Of a stretch of 26,296 nucleotides of DNA, positions 1-8,074 are shown in pieces. The position numbers were made by a program, and so were the translations under genes. The stretch's first letter is position 1. The number at the start of each line of letters is the position of its first letter. The notes beneath the pieces are model-generated. The model ran no database searches. It worked only from the letters and a program-made list of their open reading frames with translations, and had not been told where the DNA came from. The stretch is from an uncultured Lachnospiraceae bacterium (GTDB lineage: Bacteria > Bacillota > Clostridia > Lachnospirales > Lachnospiraceae). Where the stretch lies: positions 1 through 26,296 of the forward strand of contig UQDA01000030.1 of assembly GCA_900539715.1 (NCBI GenBank), written 5' to 3'.

Positions 1-36
1 AATAAAATTATTGCACAAAAAAATATATAAATCATA

Positions 37-65
37 TTGACATTAATACATTTGAGCGGTATTAT
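37..65 (+). promoter_or_regulatory. Sigma-A promoter of the first sugar operon
   Basis: A perfect -35 TTGACA (37-42) is separated by exactly 17 bases from a -10 TATTAT (60-65). Transcription would start near 72. The predicted start lies just before a perfect palindromic operator (79-90), so a bound repressor would block initiation or clearance. It is the best promoter match in the window. Confidence 0.8.
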
Positions 66-78
66 CAGTTCAAAAGAA

Positions 79-90
79 TGAAACGTTTCA
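79..90. promoter_or_regulatory. LacI-family operator, copy 1
   Basis: TGAAACGTTTCA is a perfect 12-bp palindrome with a central CG, the hallmark of LacI/GalR-family operators. It sits at about +8 to +19 of the promoter at 37-65. It is 2 bases shorter than a CcpA cre site, so a pathway-specific LacI paralogue is the better guess. The cognate regulator may lie left of the window. Confidence 0.7.
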
Positions 91-155
91 TAAAAAGAAA
101 ATGATTTTGCATAACACAAATATGAAATGAGTTACCAATATTAAAAAAAAAGAGG

Positions 156-167
156 TGAAACGTTACA
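156..167. promoter_or_regulatory. LacI-family operator, copy 2
   Basis: TGAAACGTTACA matches the first operator at 11 of 12 positions. The two centres are 77 bp apart, a spacing that could allow DNA looping. It lies in the untranslated leader if the permease starts at 212, and that favours 212 over the GTG at 155, which would place the operator inside the gene. Confidence 0.6.
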
Positions 168-211
168 TTAAAAAGAAATGGCTCATCTGGGAGGATGGAA
201 AGGAGAAGACC

Positions 212-1159
212 GTGAAGAAAAAAGAAAAAAAAGTAAAAAACGGATGTGGCGAAACCAAAATGTCTCTATCGGATAAAATCAGGTATGTTAAAACTAATTG
301 GCAGTTATATGTGGTTTTTCTTTTGCCTGCATTATTGATTACAGTGATTTTTAAGTATATTCCGATGGGAGGCGTGCTTTTGGCATTTAAAGATTACAGC
401 GCCATGCAGGGAGTATTAGGAAGTCCATGGGTAGGATTTAAGTATTTTGAACGATTTTTATCTTCTCCGGATTTTATGAGGTATCTGATGAATACCTTAA
501 AAGTTAGTTTGTATGGACTATTATGGGGATTTCCGGTGCCAATCATTTTGGCACTTTTGCTTAACAGAATTAGGAGAGCAGGGATAAAAAAGAATATTCA
601 GCTTCTGATTTATGCGCCGAATTTTATTTCTGTAATTGTTCTCTGTGGTATGGTGCGTATATTCCTGTCTCCGGTGGGACCTGTGAATCAGCTTCTTGGG
701 ACAGATTATAATTTTATGACAATGCCGGAGGCATTTCGAACAATTTATATTGCAAGCGGTATCTGGCAGGGAGCTGGGTGGGCGTCAATCCTTTATACAG
801 CAGCTTTGGCAAATGCAAGCCAGGAATTGACGGAAGCAGCCATTATTGATGGAGCGAATATTTTCCAGCAGATTAAAAATGTGGATCTTCCCGCAATTAA
901 AAATATTATTGTGATCCAGTTTATTTTGCAGGCTGGAAATATCATGAGCATTGGGTTTGAAAAGGCCTATGCGCTGCAGACAGATTTGAACCTTCCAGCA
1001 TCTGAAATTCTGGCGACCTATGTGTATAAGATGGGACTTTTAAACGGAGATTACGGTTTTTCAACCGCTGTAGGATTATTTAATTCCGTGATTAATGTGA
1101 TCTTGCTGCTGTTTGTAAATAAAGTTGTCGAAAAATTAAATGACGGTCAGGGATTATAG
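212..1159 (+). CDS. Sugar ABC transporter permease, LplB type
   Basis: Inner-membrane permease of a CUT1-type carbohydrate importer, partner of the permease at 1170 and the lipoprotein at 2110. About six hydrophobic segments are visible, starting with a long one near residue 31. A cytoplasmic EAA loop begins near residue 208 (EAAIIDGANIFQQI) and would dock on the ATPase. I chose the GTG at 212 because AGGAG lies 6 bases upstream (201-205). An in-frame GTG at 155 has no properly spaced ribosome binding site and overlaps an operator, and an ATG at 260 is a further alternative. The N-terminus is very lysine-rich. No ATPase gene is present in the operon, so a shared MsmK-like ATPase elsewhere is expected. 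Substrate inferred from GH32 downstream: fructo-oligosaccharide or sucrose-containing sugar. Family call is sure, start less so. Confidence 0.9.
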   Translation: MKKKEKKVKNGCGETKMSLSDKIRYVKTNWQLYVVFLLPALLITVIFKYIPMGGVLLAFKDYSAMQGVLGSPWVGFKYFERFLSSPDFMRYLMNTLKVSLYGLLWGFPVPIILALLLNRIRRAGIKKNIQLLIYAPNFISVIVLCGMVRIFLSPVGPVNQLLGTDYNFMTMPEAFRTIYIASGIWQGAGWASILYTAALANASQELTEAAIIDGANIFQQIKNVDLPAIKNIIVIQFILQAGNIMSIGFEKAYALQTDLNLPASEILATYVYKMGLLNGDYGFSTAVGLFNSVINVILLLFVNKVVEKLNDGQGL

Positions 1160-1169
1160 GAGGCAGGCA

Positions 1170-2066
1170 ATGAAAAAAACAAAATTTATGCGGCGTTCAG
1201 CCGCCGACAAAATAATTTTGTCAGCAGGGTATCTTTTGCTGGGGGTTTTTGTCCTCTTGATCGTGGTCCCGTTGGTTTATGTTGTGGTGGCTTCATTTAT
1301 GGATCCGACAACACTGAATAATGAGGGAATTACATTTGACTTCAGCAAATGGACATTAATGGGATATGAAAGAGTTCTTTCCAACAATATGTTGTGGAGG
1401 GGATTTGGAAATGCGGTCTTATATTCTGTAAGCTTTACGATTGTTTCAGTATTGGTTACAGTGCTGGCAGCCTATCCTATGTCGCGCCCGAATCTGGTTG
1501 GCAGGAAATTTTTTAATGCGCTGTTTATTGTTACGATGTTCTTTAATGGAGGTCTTATTCCAACATACCTGTTGATCAGCAATCTGAATATGCTGGATAC
1601 AATATGGGCGATTATTTTGCCGAATGCTTTTAATGTGTGGAATATGATTCTGGCACGGACATATTATCAGTCTATTCCGGGAGAATTAAGGGAAGCTTCT
1701 GCAGTGGACGGCGCTTCGGATGTAGTGCATTTTTTCAAAATACTTGCACCTGTGTGCAAACCAATCGTAGCAGTGTTGGCTTTGTATCAGTTTGTAGGAA
1801 TGTGGAACGGATATTTTGATGCAATGATCTATTTAAATGATGCGGATAAACAACCATTGCAGCTTGTTCTGCGCTCGATTCTCATCCAGAATACTCCTGA
1901 GGCGGGAATGATTGCAGATATTCAGAGCCGTGCGGAAATGGCAAAGCTGGCAGAACTTTTAAAGTATTCAACAATCGTGGTGAGCAGTATTCCGCTTTTG
2001 GCAATGTATCCGTTTTTCCAGAAATATTTTGATAAAGGAATCATGGTCGGTTCCGTTAAAGGATGA
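1170..2066 (+). CDS. Sugar ABC transporter permease, YtcP/LplC type
   Basis: Second membrane subunit of the importer, 298 residues. Hydrophobic segments are spread along the protein, the first near residues 20-42. The EAA loop is near residue 175 (EASAVDGASDVVHFFKI). The C-terminus ends in the FDKGIMVGSVKG-type tail typical of YtcP/LplC proteins, and the second transporter's permease at 20295 ends almost identically. The ATG at 1170 is chosen for a perfect AGGAGG at 1158-1163. An in-frame ATG at 1140 overlaps the previous gene but lacks a ribosome binding site. The gap to the previous stop is 10 bases, so the two are cotranscribed. Confidence 0.92.
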   Translation: MKKTKFMRRSAADKIILSAGYLLLGVFVLLIVVPLVYVVVASFMDPTTLNNEGITFDFSKWTLMGYERVLSNNMLWRGFGNAVLYSVSFTIVSVLVTVLAAYPMSRPNLVGRKFFNALFIVTMFFNGGLIPTYLLISNLNMLDTIWAIILPNAFNVWNMILARTYYQSIPGELREASAVDGASDVVHFFKILAPVCKPIVAVLALYQFVGMWNGYFDAMIYLNDADKQPLQLVLRSILIQNTPEAGMIADIQSRAEMAKLAELLKYSTIVVSSIPLLAMYPFFQKYFDKGIMVGSVKG

Positions 2067-2109
2067 CCGATTTGAAAATAAAAATAAATAAGAATAGGAG
2101 AAAAAAGTT

Positions 2110-3774
2110 ATGAAAAGCAAAGCAATGAAAAAGTTTCTGGCGCTAATGTTGACTGCGGCTACCGTATTGTCGATGACTGCGTGCGGCGGTTCTGCATCTG
2201 GAGAAGCAAACGTATCGGGATTGGATGAAAATGGAAATGTAAGGGAAATCAATTTTCCGCTGGAGGAGACGGCAGAATTGTCCTTTATCACAAGTGCTCC
2301 TGCCAACTCCACACAAAATCCAAATGAAAGGGAGATTTTTAAGCGTCTGGAAGAGCAGACAAATGTACATGTGGAGTGGACATGCTTCGTAGAGGATCAG
2401 TTTAATGATAAGAAAAATCTGGCGATGTCTCAGGCAAAGAGTCTTCCGGATGGATTGTTCAATGCCGGAATGTCTAACTATGATTTGCTCCGTTATGCAA
2501 AGCAGGGTGTAATTATTCCGGTTGAAGATCTGATCGAGAATTATATGCCGAATTTGCAGGCTGTTTTTGAAAAGTATCCAGAATATAAAACGATGTGTAC
2601 TGCGCCGGATGGGCATATTTATTCATTTCCGTGGATTGAACAGTTGGGTGAAGGAAAGGAAGCAATCCAATCCATCGGAGGAATGTCTTTTATTAATAAA
2701 AAGTGGCTGGATGAGTTGAATCTGGAAGTTCCGACAACGACAGAAGAGTTGGAAGCAGTTTTAAAAGTATTCAAGGAAAAAGATCCTGCTGGGAATGGGC
2801 AGACAATTCCCATGTCATTTATTATCAATGGCGGAAATGAAGATCTTGGATTTTTGATAGGCGCATTTGGCGAAGGGTATGGTGATGTGCCGGATCACAT
2901 TGCAGTTACGAATGATAAAAAGGTAATTTGGACAGCAACTCAGGAAGGATATAAAGAGGCGATTGAATGGTTGCATGAAATGTCTGAGGAAGGACTCATG
3001 GATCCCGAAGCATTCACGCAGGATTGGGGGACATTTGTATCGAAAGGAAAAGCTGACAGATACGGATTATTCTTTACATGGGATGCTGCCAATATTGGTT
3101 CGAATCTGGAAGATTATATTCCGTTGCCGGCACTTGCAGGTCCTGATGGAATGAAGAGTGCCTGCCGTCAGAGCGGTTCTGCAACAAGTGGTTTTGATAG
3201 GGGAAGATGTGTTCTTACAAGTAATTGCCGTGATACTGCCCTGGCTGCAAAATGGATTGATCAGATGTATGCACCTCTTCAGTCACCTCAAAATAACTGG
3301 GGAACATATGGAGAAGAGGGAAAGTTTAATATTTTTGAAATGTCTGAAAACAGCGAAGGCGAGCCGATGTTAAAACATATGAAATTGGGAACAGAATCTC
3401 CCGTTGAAGTACGTCAGAATCAGTCTGTTAATGGTCCTTTGGCAGTTTTGAATGATTATTATGATGTATATGTAACATGCCCGGATGATGCCCAGTATCG
3501 TTTGGATTGGATTAAAGAGATTTATGTGCCGGATATGATTGAGGAATATGTGTATCCGAATGTATTTATGAGTCAGGAAGATACAGATGCTATCAATCAG
3601 TATGAGACAGATTTGACGCAGTATACAAACCAGATGAAGGCGGAATGGATTATGAACGGCGGCATTGAAGAAGGATGGGATGAGTATTTGAATAAACTCG
3701 AAGGGTATGGACTTTCCAAATATCTGGAAATTAAACAGAAATATTTAGACGCATATTATGCAGATATACAGTGA
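2110..3774 (+). CDS. Extracellular sugar-binding lipoprotein (LplA/YtcQ type)
   Basis: Solute-binding protein that captures the oligosaccharide outside the membrane and hands it to the two permeases. The N-terminus has lysines, a hydrophobic stretch and a lipobox ending MTAC, with the lipidated Cys at residue 25 followed by a Gly/Ser-rich linker. At 554 residues it fits the large binding-protein family that accompanies LplB/YtcP permeases. An AGGAG lies just upstream of the ATG. It overlaps the GTG at 3771 but not the preferred GH32 start. Codons are AT-rich (20 of 60 G+C in 3421-3480, counted by hand), unlike the next gene. The ligand cannot be read from sequence. Confidence 0.92.
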   Translation: MKSKAMKKFLALMLTAATVLSMTACGGSASGEANVSGLDENGNVREINFPLEETAELSFITSAPANSTQNPNEREIFKRLEEQTNVHVEWTCFVEDQFNDKKNLAMSQAKSLPDGLFNAGMSNYDLLRYAKQGVIIPVEDLIENYMPNLQAVFEKYPEYKTMCTAPDGHIYSFPWIEQLGEGKEAIQSIGGMSFINKKWLDELNLEVPTTTEELEAVLKVFKEKDPAGNGQTIPMSFIINGGNEDLGFLIGAFGEGYGDVPDHIAVTNDKKVIWTATQEGYKEAIEWLHEMSEEGLMDPEAFTQDWGTFVSKGKADRYGLFFTWDAANIGSNLEDYIPLPALAGPDGMKSACRQSGSATSGFDRGRCVLTSNCRDTALAAKWIDQMYAPLQSPQNNWGTYGEEGKFNIFEMSENSEGEPMLKHMKLGTESPVEVRQNQSVNGPLAVLNDYYDVYVTCPDDAQYRLDWIKEIYVPDMIEEYVYPNVFMSQEDTDAINQYETDLTQYTNQMKAEWIMNGGIEEGWDEYLNKLEGYGLSKYLEIKQKYLDAYYADIQ

Positions 3775-3782
3775 GGTATCAA

Positions 3783-5345
3783 ATGGCATTTTATAGTGAA
3801 AAGTTAGAAAACGCTAGAAAATATGAATCAGAAAATGTTGCGGACATTTTAAATGAAGAAAAGCCGTCCTTTCATGTGACCCCTCCGGTGGGCTGGGTAA
3901 ACGACCCGAATGGCTTTTCCTGCTATAACGGGGAATATCATCTGTTTTACCAGTATCATCCCTACAGCACCCAGTGGGGACCGATGCACTGGGGGCATGC
4001 AAAGTCCAAGGATTTGGTAAAGTGGGAACAGCTTCCCTGCGCACTCGCTCCCGATGAAGAATATGACGGACAGGGATGCTTTTCCGGTACTGCGGTACAA
4101 GACGGGGACAGACATATCCTGATGTACACAAGCGTTGTGGATAAAGAGCAGGAGGATGGGAGCCGCCTGATACGTCAGACTCAGAGCATTGCCGTTGGAG
4201 ATGGGGAAAACTATGAAAAGCTTCCGAATAACCCGGTAATCCTGGCGGATACGCTTCCTGAGGGCAGTTCTCCTGTGGATTTCCGCGATCCGAAAATCTG
4301 GAAGGATGGGGATAAGTTTTATGCGGTAGTCGGAAGCCTTGCGGCGGACGGCAGTGGACAGCTCGCCCTGTTTTCTGCAGATACTGTGGATAACTGGAAA
4401 TTTGAAAAGATTCTGGACGCCAGCAAAAATGAATACGGAAAAATGTGGGAATGCCCGGATTTCTTCGCGCTGGACGGCCGTCAGGTATTGATAGTGTCTC
4501 CTCAGTTTATGGAAAGCCGCGGTCTGGAAATCCACAACGGCAACAATGTCCTGTATTTTATTGGAGATTATGACAAAGAAAAGCTGGAATTTACCCGTAA
4601 AGAAGGATATCAGGTGGATTACGGTCTGGATTTTTATGCGCCGGAAACTGTGAAAAGTATGGACGGCCGACAGATTCTGGTCGGATGGCTGCAGAACTGG
4701 GACAATTATCTGACGCCCGGAACTCAGAAATGGTCGGGTATGATGACGATACCCAGAGAGCTTTCCATCCGGGATGAAAAGCTTATCCAGGTGCCGGTGC
4801 GGGAGCTGGAAGCATACCGTGGAAATGCGGTAGAGAAAAAGGATATGCGGGTATGCGGCGGAAGCTTTGTGCCGGGCCGGGATGCGGTATGCGCAGACAG
4901 CGGTGAATGCGGACAGGCGGAAGAAGGCTGCGGAAAGCTGGAGATCAAGGGCGTGCGCGGCAGGCAGTTTGACATGACGGTAGATGTGCATGCAGGGGAT
5001 TATGAGCGTTTTGAGCTGGATGTGGCGTGCGGAAACGGTCATAAAACGATGATATATTACGATGCGGCGGCGAGCGTTCTGACAGTTGACCGCAGCTGCA
5101 GCGGGATACAACGGGATATATTATGCTCGCGCAGTGCATATGTGAGGCCGCAGGATGGAAAGCTGCGCCTGCGTATCCTGATGGACAAGATGACGCTGGA
5201 GATTTTCGTAAACGACGGCGAGCAGGCGCTGACAAATCTTGTCTATACGGAGGAAGAGGCTGACAGGATTTTGTTTTCTTCAAAGAAAGAAGCGGTCTTT
5301 GACGTAGAGTTTTATGAGCTTCTTGCTGATAAAAAGGATATGTGA
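3783..5345 (+). CDS. GH32 beta-fructosidase (sucrose/fructan hydrolase)
   Basis: Hydrolyses terminal beta-fructofuranosyl bonds in sucrose, sucrose 6-phosphate or short fructans. All three GH32 signatures are present: WVNDPNG with the nucleophile Asp41, FRDPK with the stabiliser Asp169, and ECPD with the acid/base Glu223 (numbered from the ATG at 3783). After the beta-propeller, a C-terminal beta-sandwich includes the typical LEIFVNDG motif. There is no signal peptide, so it acts in the cytoplasm on imported sugar. The ATG at 3783 has GAGG at good spacing; a GTG at 3771 overlaps the lipoprotein stop and would add four residues. At 520 residues it is near family size. Composition is much more GC-rich than the transporter genes. 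Whether it prefers sucrose or fructo-oligosaccharide cannot be told; since no PTS gene is nearby, unphosphorylated sugar is likelier. Confidence 0.93.
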   Translation: MAFYSEKLENARKYESENVADILNEEKPSFHVTPPVGWVNDPNGFSCYNGEYHLFYQYHPYSTQWGPMHWGHAKSKDLVKWEQLPCALAPDEEYDGQGCFSGTAVQDGDRHILMYTSVVDKEQEDGSRLIRQTQSIAVGDGENYEKLPNNPVILADTLPEGSSPVDFRDPKIWKDGDKFYAVVGSLAADGSGQLALFSADTVDNWKFEKILDASKNEYGKMWECPDFFALDGRQVLIVSPQFMESRGLEIHNGNNVLYFIGDYDKEKLEFTRKEGYQVDYGLDFYAPETVKSMDGRQILVGWLQNWDNYLTPGTQKWSGMMTIPRELSIRDEKLIQVPVRELEAYRGNAVEKKDMRVCGGSFVPGRDAVCADSGECGQAEEGCGKLEIKGVRGRQFDMTVDVHAGDYERFELDVACGNGHKTMIYYDAAASVLTVDRSCSGIQRDILCSRSAYVRPQDGKLRLRILMDKMTLEIFVNDGEQALTNLVYTEEEADRILFSSKKEAVFDVEFYELLADKKDM

Positions 5346-5396
5346 TACCATGAGCCTGTAAGAGGCTGTATCACAGAACCTGCATAGAGCGGCAGG
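5341..5396 (+). other. Intercistronic RNA hairpins after GH32
   Basis: TGTGATAC (5341-5348) pairs perfectly with GTATCACA (5368-5375), with an inner AGCC/GGCT stem (5353-5356 with 5364-5367) separated by a 4-base bulge. A second hairpin follows, CCTGC (5379-5383) with GCAGG (5392-5396). The first overlaps the GH32 stop codon. There is no T-run, so this is not an ordinary terminator. It could protect the upstream mRNA from 3' exonucleases or mark a processing site. Confidence 0.5.
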
Positions 5397-5434
5397 AAAT
5401 CATAATAGGCAGTCAGCCCCGGAATGGAGAAAAA

Positions 5435-6172
5435 ATGAAGATTTTTGCGCACAGAGGATTCAGCGGGCGGTATCCGCAAAACACGATGCTGGCGTTTCAG
5501 AAAGCGCTGGAAAGCGGCTGTGACGGGATTGAGCTGGACGTTCAGCTTACGAAGGACGGAGTTCCGGTCATCATCCACGATGAGTATCTGGACGACCTGA
5601 CAGATTTTAAAGGCTTTGTGAGAGATTATACTTATGAGCAGCTGAAAAAATGCAACGCTGCCGGAAAGTATAATGAAACATACGGTTTTTGTCCTATCCC
5701 GACATTTCAGGAATATTGTGAATGGGTAAAGCAGACAGAGCTGATCACGAATGTCGAGATAAAAAGCAGCGTGTATTATTACGAAGATATCGAAGAAAAG
5801 GTAATGGATTTGATAGAGCGTTACGGATTGGCAGACAGAATCATTCTTTCTTCGTTTAATCATCTTTCGGCAGTAAGATGCAAGGAGCTTCATCCGGGGC
5901 TGTGTACCGGGGCACTGACAGAAAACGGCGGAATCGAAAATGCTGGTTTCTATTGCAGAAAATTTGGTTTTGACTGTTATCATCCGGGGCTGGAAGGGCT
6001 GACAGAACAGGAAGTGGAAAACTGCCACCAACATGGCGTGAAGGTCAACGTATGGACGGTAAACGGCATGGAGGATTTGGAAAACATTTATGAGTGGGGA
6101 TGCGACGGGGCGATAACAAATTTCCCGGATGTGTGTAAAAGCTGGGTAGAAGCAAAGGAACGGAATCGATAA
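5435..6172 (+). CDS. Glycerophosphodiester phosphodiesterase
   Basis: Hydrolyses glycerophosphodiesters to glycerol 3-phosphate and an alcohol. At 245 residues it is a minimal cytoplasmic UgpQ/GlpQ2-like TIM barrel without signal peptide. The N-terminal HRG (His6, Arg7), the metal-binding pair Glu33 and Asp35 (ELD), His48 (IIHDE) and a later NVEIKS metal site are all present. The usual PENT motif reads PQNT, a small deviation at residues 14-17. Downstream are the typical VNVWTVN and GAITNFPD motifs. GGAG lies close upstream of the ATG. It is the fifth gene of the operon, behind hairpins, so its expression may be uncoupled from GH32. Its link to sugar use is unclear; cleavage of glycerol-phosphate-linked sugars is only a possibility. 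Confidence 0.9.
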   Translation: MKIFAHRGFSGRYPQNTMLAFQKALESGCDGIELDVQLTKDGVPVIIHDEYLDDLTDFKGFVRDYTYEQLKKCNAAGKYNETYGFCPIPTFQEYCEWVKQTELITNVEIKSSVYYYEDIEEKVMDLIERYGLADRIILSSFNHLSAVRCKELHPGLCTGALTENGGIENAGFYCRKFGFDCYHPGLEGLTEQEVENCHQHGVKVNVWTVNGMEDLENIYEWGCDGAITNFPDVCKSWVEAKERNR

Positions 6173-6202
6173 AGGGCTGTGGAAGGCAGAGGTGCTTTGG
6201 GG

Positions 6203-7114
6203 ATGGAAAAACAGTTTTACAGATTTGTACAGAGAGTACAGGAGGAAAATCTGGGGGTTGAGGCTGTAGCAGTTGCGGATAAGGACAGGATTTTGCTGGA
6301 GCATCATTTTACGCCGGATAAAGAGCGGAATATTTATTCCCACACGAAAAGCTATATGAGTACGGCGGCAGGCATCGCCATTTCAGAGGGGAAGCTTTGT
6401 CTGGAAGACAGGCTGGCGGATTTTTTTCCGGAGAAGCTCCCGAAAGAGCCGCAGCCGGAGCTGTTTGAAATCACGCTGCGCCATCTTCTGACAATGTCCA
6501 GCGGTTTTAATCATGCGTATCTGATGAACGCAGACAGAAGAAACGGCGTCGGGATGCCTGATTATATGTCCTATATGCTGAGCCGTAAGGTGGAGACAAA
6601 GCCCGGTAGAGAATTTCTTTATTCTACGGCAGACAGTATTCTGGCGGGGCGTATGATAGAGAAGGCGACCGGAAAGCGGCTGTCAGAGTATTTGTATGAA
6701 AAAGTATTTGAACCGTTGGATCAGGGATACCCGATGTGGGAAAACGATGCCCAGGGGCATCCTATCGGTGGCGGCGGGATGTTTATGAAGCTGGCGGATA
6801 TGATGAAACTTGGTCAGCTTTATCTGGCTGACGGCAAATGGAACGGACGGCAGCTCGTAGATAGGGAATGGATAAGAGAAGCAACGTCAAAGCAGATATC
6901 GACCCCGGATGAAGAAAAATCGCTCTGGTCCTGCGGATACGGATATCAGTTCTGGCTTTCCCCGTACCCGGATTCCTACCGGGCGGACGGTGCTTTCGGA
7001 CAGATAACGACGGTTCTTCCTCAAAAGGGGCTGGCAGTTGCGGTTCAGTGCCCGGAGGAAGGAAATTTTGAAAAAGTAAAACCGGCATTACATGAATTAA
7101 TGTCGGATCTGTAA
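6203..7114 (+). CDS. Beta-lactamase-family serine hydrolase
   Basis: Member of the class C beta-lactamase / penicillin-binding-protein-like serine hydrolases, often esterases or peptidases rather than antibiotic resistance enzymes. The catalytic SxxK is SHTK (Ser46, Lys49 counted from 6203), followed by a Tyr motif YST (Tyr140), and a GAFGQ stretch near the C-terminus stands where KTG/HxG is normally found. No signal peptide or membrane segment is visible, so it is probably cytoplasmic. The ATG at 6203 is preferred with AGAGG 10 bases upstream; a GTG at 6179 would add eight residues but its AAGGG is only 2 bases away. It is the last gene before the terminator at 7120. Substrate unknown; an esterase that removes acyl groups from imported glycans is plausible but unproven. 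Confidence 0.85.
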   Translation: MEKQFYRFVQRVQEENLGVEAVAVADKDRILLEHHFTPDKERNIYSHTKSYMSTAAGIAISEGKLCLEDRLADFFPEKLPKEPQPELFEITLRHLLTMSSGFNHAYLMNADRRNGVGMPDYMSYMLSRKVETKPGREFLYSTADSILAGRMIEKATGKRLSEYLYEKVFEPLDQGYPMWENDAQGHPIGGGGMFMKLADMMKLGQLYLADGKWNGRQLVDREWIREATSKQISTPDEEKSLWSCGYGYQFWLSPYPDSYRADGAFGQITTVLPQKGLAVAVQCPEEGNFEKVKPALHELMSDL

Positions 7115-7119
7115 AACAG

Positions 7120-7161
7120 AAATGCGGCAAAACAGAACAATCTGTGATGCCGCATTTTTTT
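7120..7161. terminator. Terminator between convergent genes
   Basis: AAATGCGGCA (7120-7129) pairs with TGCCGCATTT (7148-7157), followed by a T-run to 7161. An inner ACAG/CTGT extension strengthens the stem. It closes the first operon. On the minus strand the same stem is followed by a weaker T-rich stretch, so it may also stop the yhfC-like gene arriving from the right. Confidence 0.85.
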
Positions 7162-7180
7162 CATGCAGGTAAGTCTCGCT

Positions 7181-7993
7181 TTAGTCCAGTTTTTCCGCTG
7201 CCGGATAACCATCATCAGACCGGTATACGCGATAAGCAACAAATCCGACTCCGATAACCATGATGAGTACGAGGATTTCGATTGCCCATATCGGCATGAT
7301 GGAGGTTGCAAGAATTGTAATGGTATCCACGAGGAAGTGGAATAAAAGCGCCAGCCCCAGGAACAGCTTTTTGCCGGTTTTTACTGCGGCAAATACCAGA
7401 ACGGAAAGGGCGATATGCAGGGCGATAGCCTGAACGCGCTCTACGCCTGCCATGTAAAACTGGTAGGAAGGCATTTCCCAGAGGATGGAAAGACTCTGGG
7501 CAGCAGGAGCCTGTGCCTCAGCCTCCATCGTGGCGATGGAAGCCGCCATTGAGCCATTATTTATCATTGTGGAAAGGACAAGATTGTTCATATAGCTCAG
7601 ACCTACGATGAAAATGGCTTCGATGCTACCGTGTCCTGCGCCGAACATGAGAGCATCCTTTTTGTCGAGACGGCACTTTAAGAAGCGCTTCATGACAAGA
7701 AAACGTCCGCACTCTTCAAAGACAGCGGCGGAAAGACCGCCGTATAGCGCGTAGAGCCAAATGTTTTCGGTAAGAAGTGTTCCTGCCGTGGCAAAAACGA
7801 CGGAATGCAGTATCTGCTCGAGTACCATGGAGGACAGGAAAAAGGTTGCGCAGCCTGCGAAAAAAAATGAAGGACGGACCTTTGTTTTTTTCCAGAAAAG
7901 GAAAAACAGTACAACAGGAAGTCCGAAGGAGAGAATGGTGGAAAACGCCATTCCTATCACGCTGGCTGCAGGTACAGTGGAAAGTTGTGTCAT
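7181..7993 (-). CDS. YhfC-family glutamic-type intramembrane protease
   Basis: Polytopic membrane protein of 270 residues with about seven or eight hydrophobic segments. It carries the paired motifs expected of YhfC/CAAX-protease-like (Abi) enzymes: EECGRF in one membrane segment and GHGSIEA in a following one, plus a late FHFLVDT. These would form the Glu/His active site in the membrane. The substrate is unknown; relatives are linked to prenyl-protein processing or bacteriocin self-immunity. The ATG at 7993 is chosen because GAGG lies about 7 bases upstream; a GTG at 8020 would add nine polar residues. It follows the sulfatase on the same strand after 81 bases that contain a possible cre site, so it may have its own control. 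The family assignment is from motifs and is fairly sure. Confidence 0.8.
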   Translation of the reverse strand: MTQLSTVPAASVIGMAFSTILSFGLPVVLFFLFWKKTKVRPSFFFAGCATFFLSSMVLEQILHSVVFATAGTLLTENIWLYALYGGLSAAVFEECGRFLVMKRFLKCRLDKKDALMFGAGHGSIEAIFIVGLSYMNNLVLSTMINNGSMAASIATMEAEAQAPAAQSLSILWEMPSYQFYMAGVERVQAIALHIALSVLVFAAVKTGKKLFLGLALLFHFLVDTITILATSIMPIWAIEILVLIMVIGVGFVAYRVYRSDDGYPAAEKLD

Positions 7994-8033
7994 AATAACC
8001 TCGTTTCTGTGCAAAAGCACATTTTAATGTGTG

Positions 8034-8047
8034 TAAAAGCGCTTTCC
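8034..8047. promoter_or_regulatory. Possible catabolite-repression (cre) site
   Basis: TAAAAGCGCTTTCC matches 12 of 14 positions of the idealised CcpA palindrome TGAAAGCGCTTTCA. It lies between the sulfatase stop and the yhfC-like start, where repression of the latter or roadblock control is conceivable. No promoter was identified next to it, so the call is tentative. Confidence 0.35.
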
Positions 8048-8074
8048 GGCAAAAGATACCAGAATCGCGCTGCT

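Noticed and set aside
79..90. The first operator as a CcpA cre site
   Set aside because: It is a 12-bp palindrome, lacks the 14-bp cre spacing and has a near copy at 156, fitting a specific LacI paralogue better.
155..211. Permease start at the GTG at 155
   Set aside because: It lacks a properly spaced ribosome binding site and overlaps the second operator; the GTG at 212 has AGGAG 6 bases upstream.
3849..5111. Long open frame antisense to GH32
   Set aside because: It is a shadow of the GC-rich GH32 gene, rich in His/Arg/Ile without any recognisable motif or ribosome binding site.
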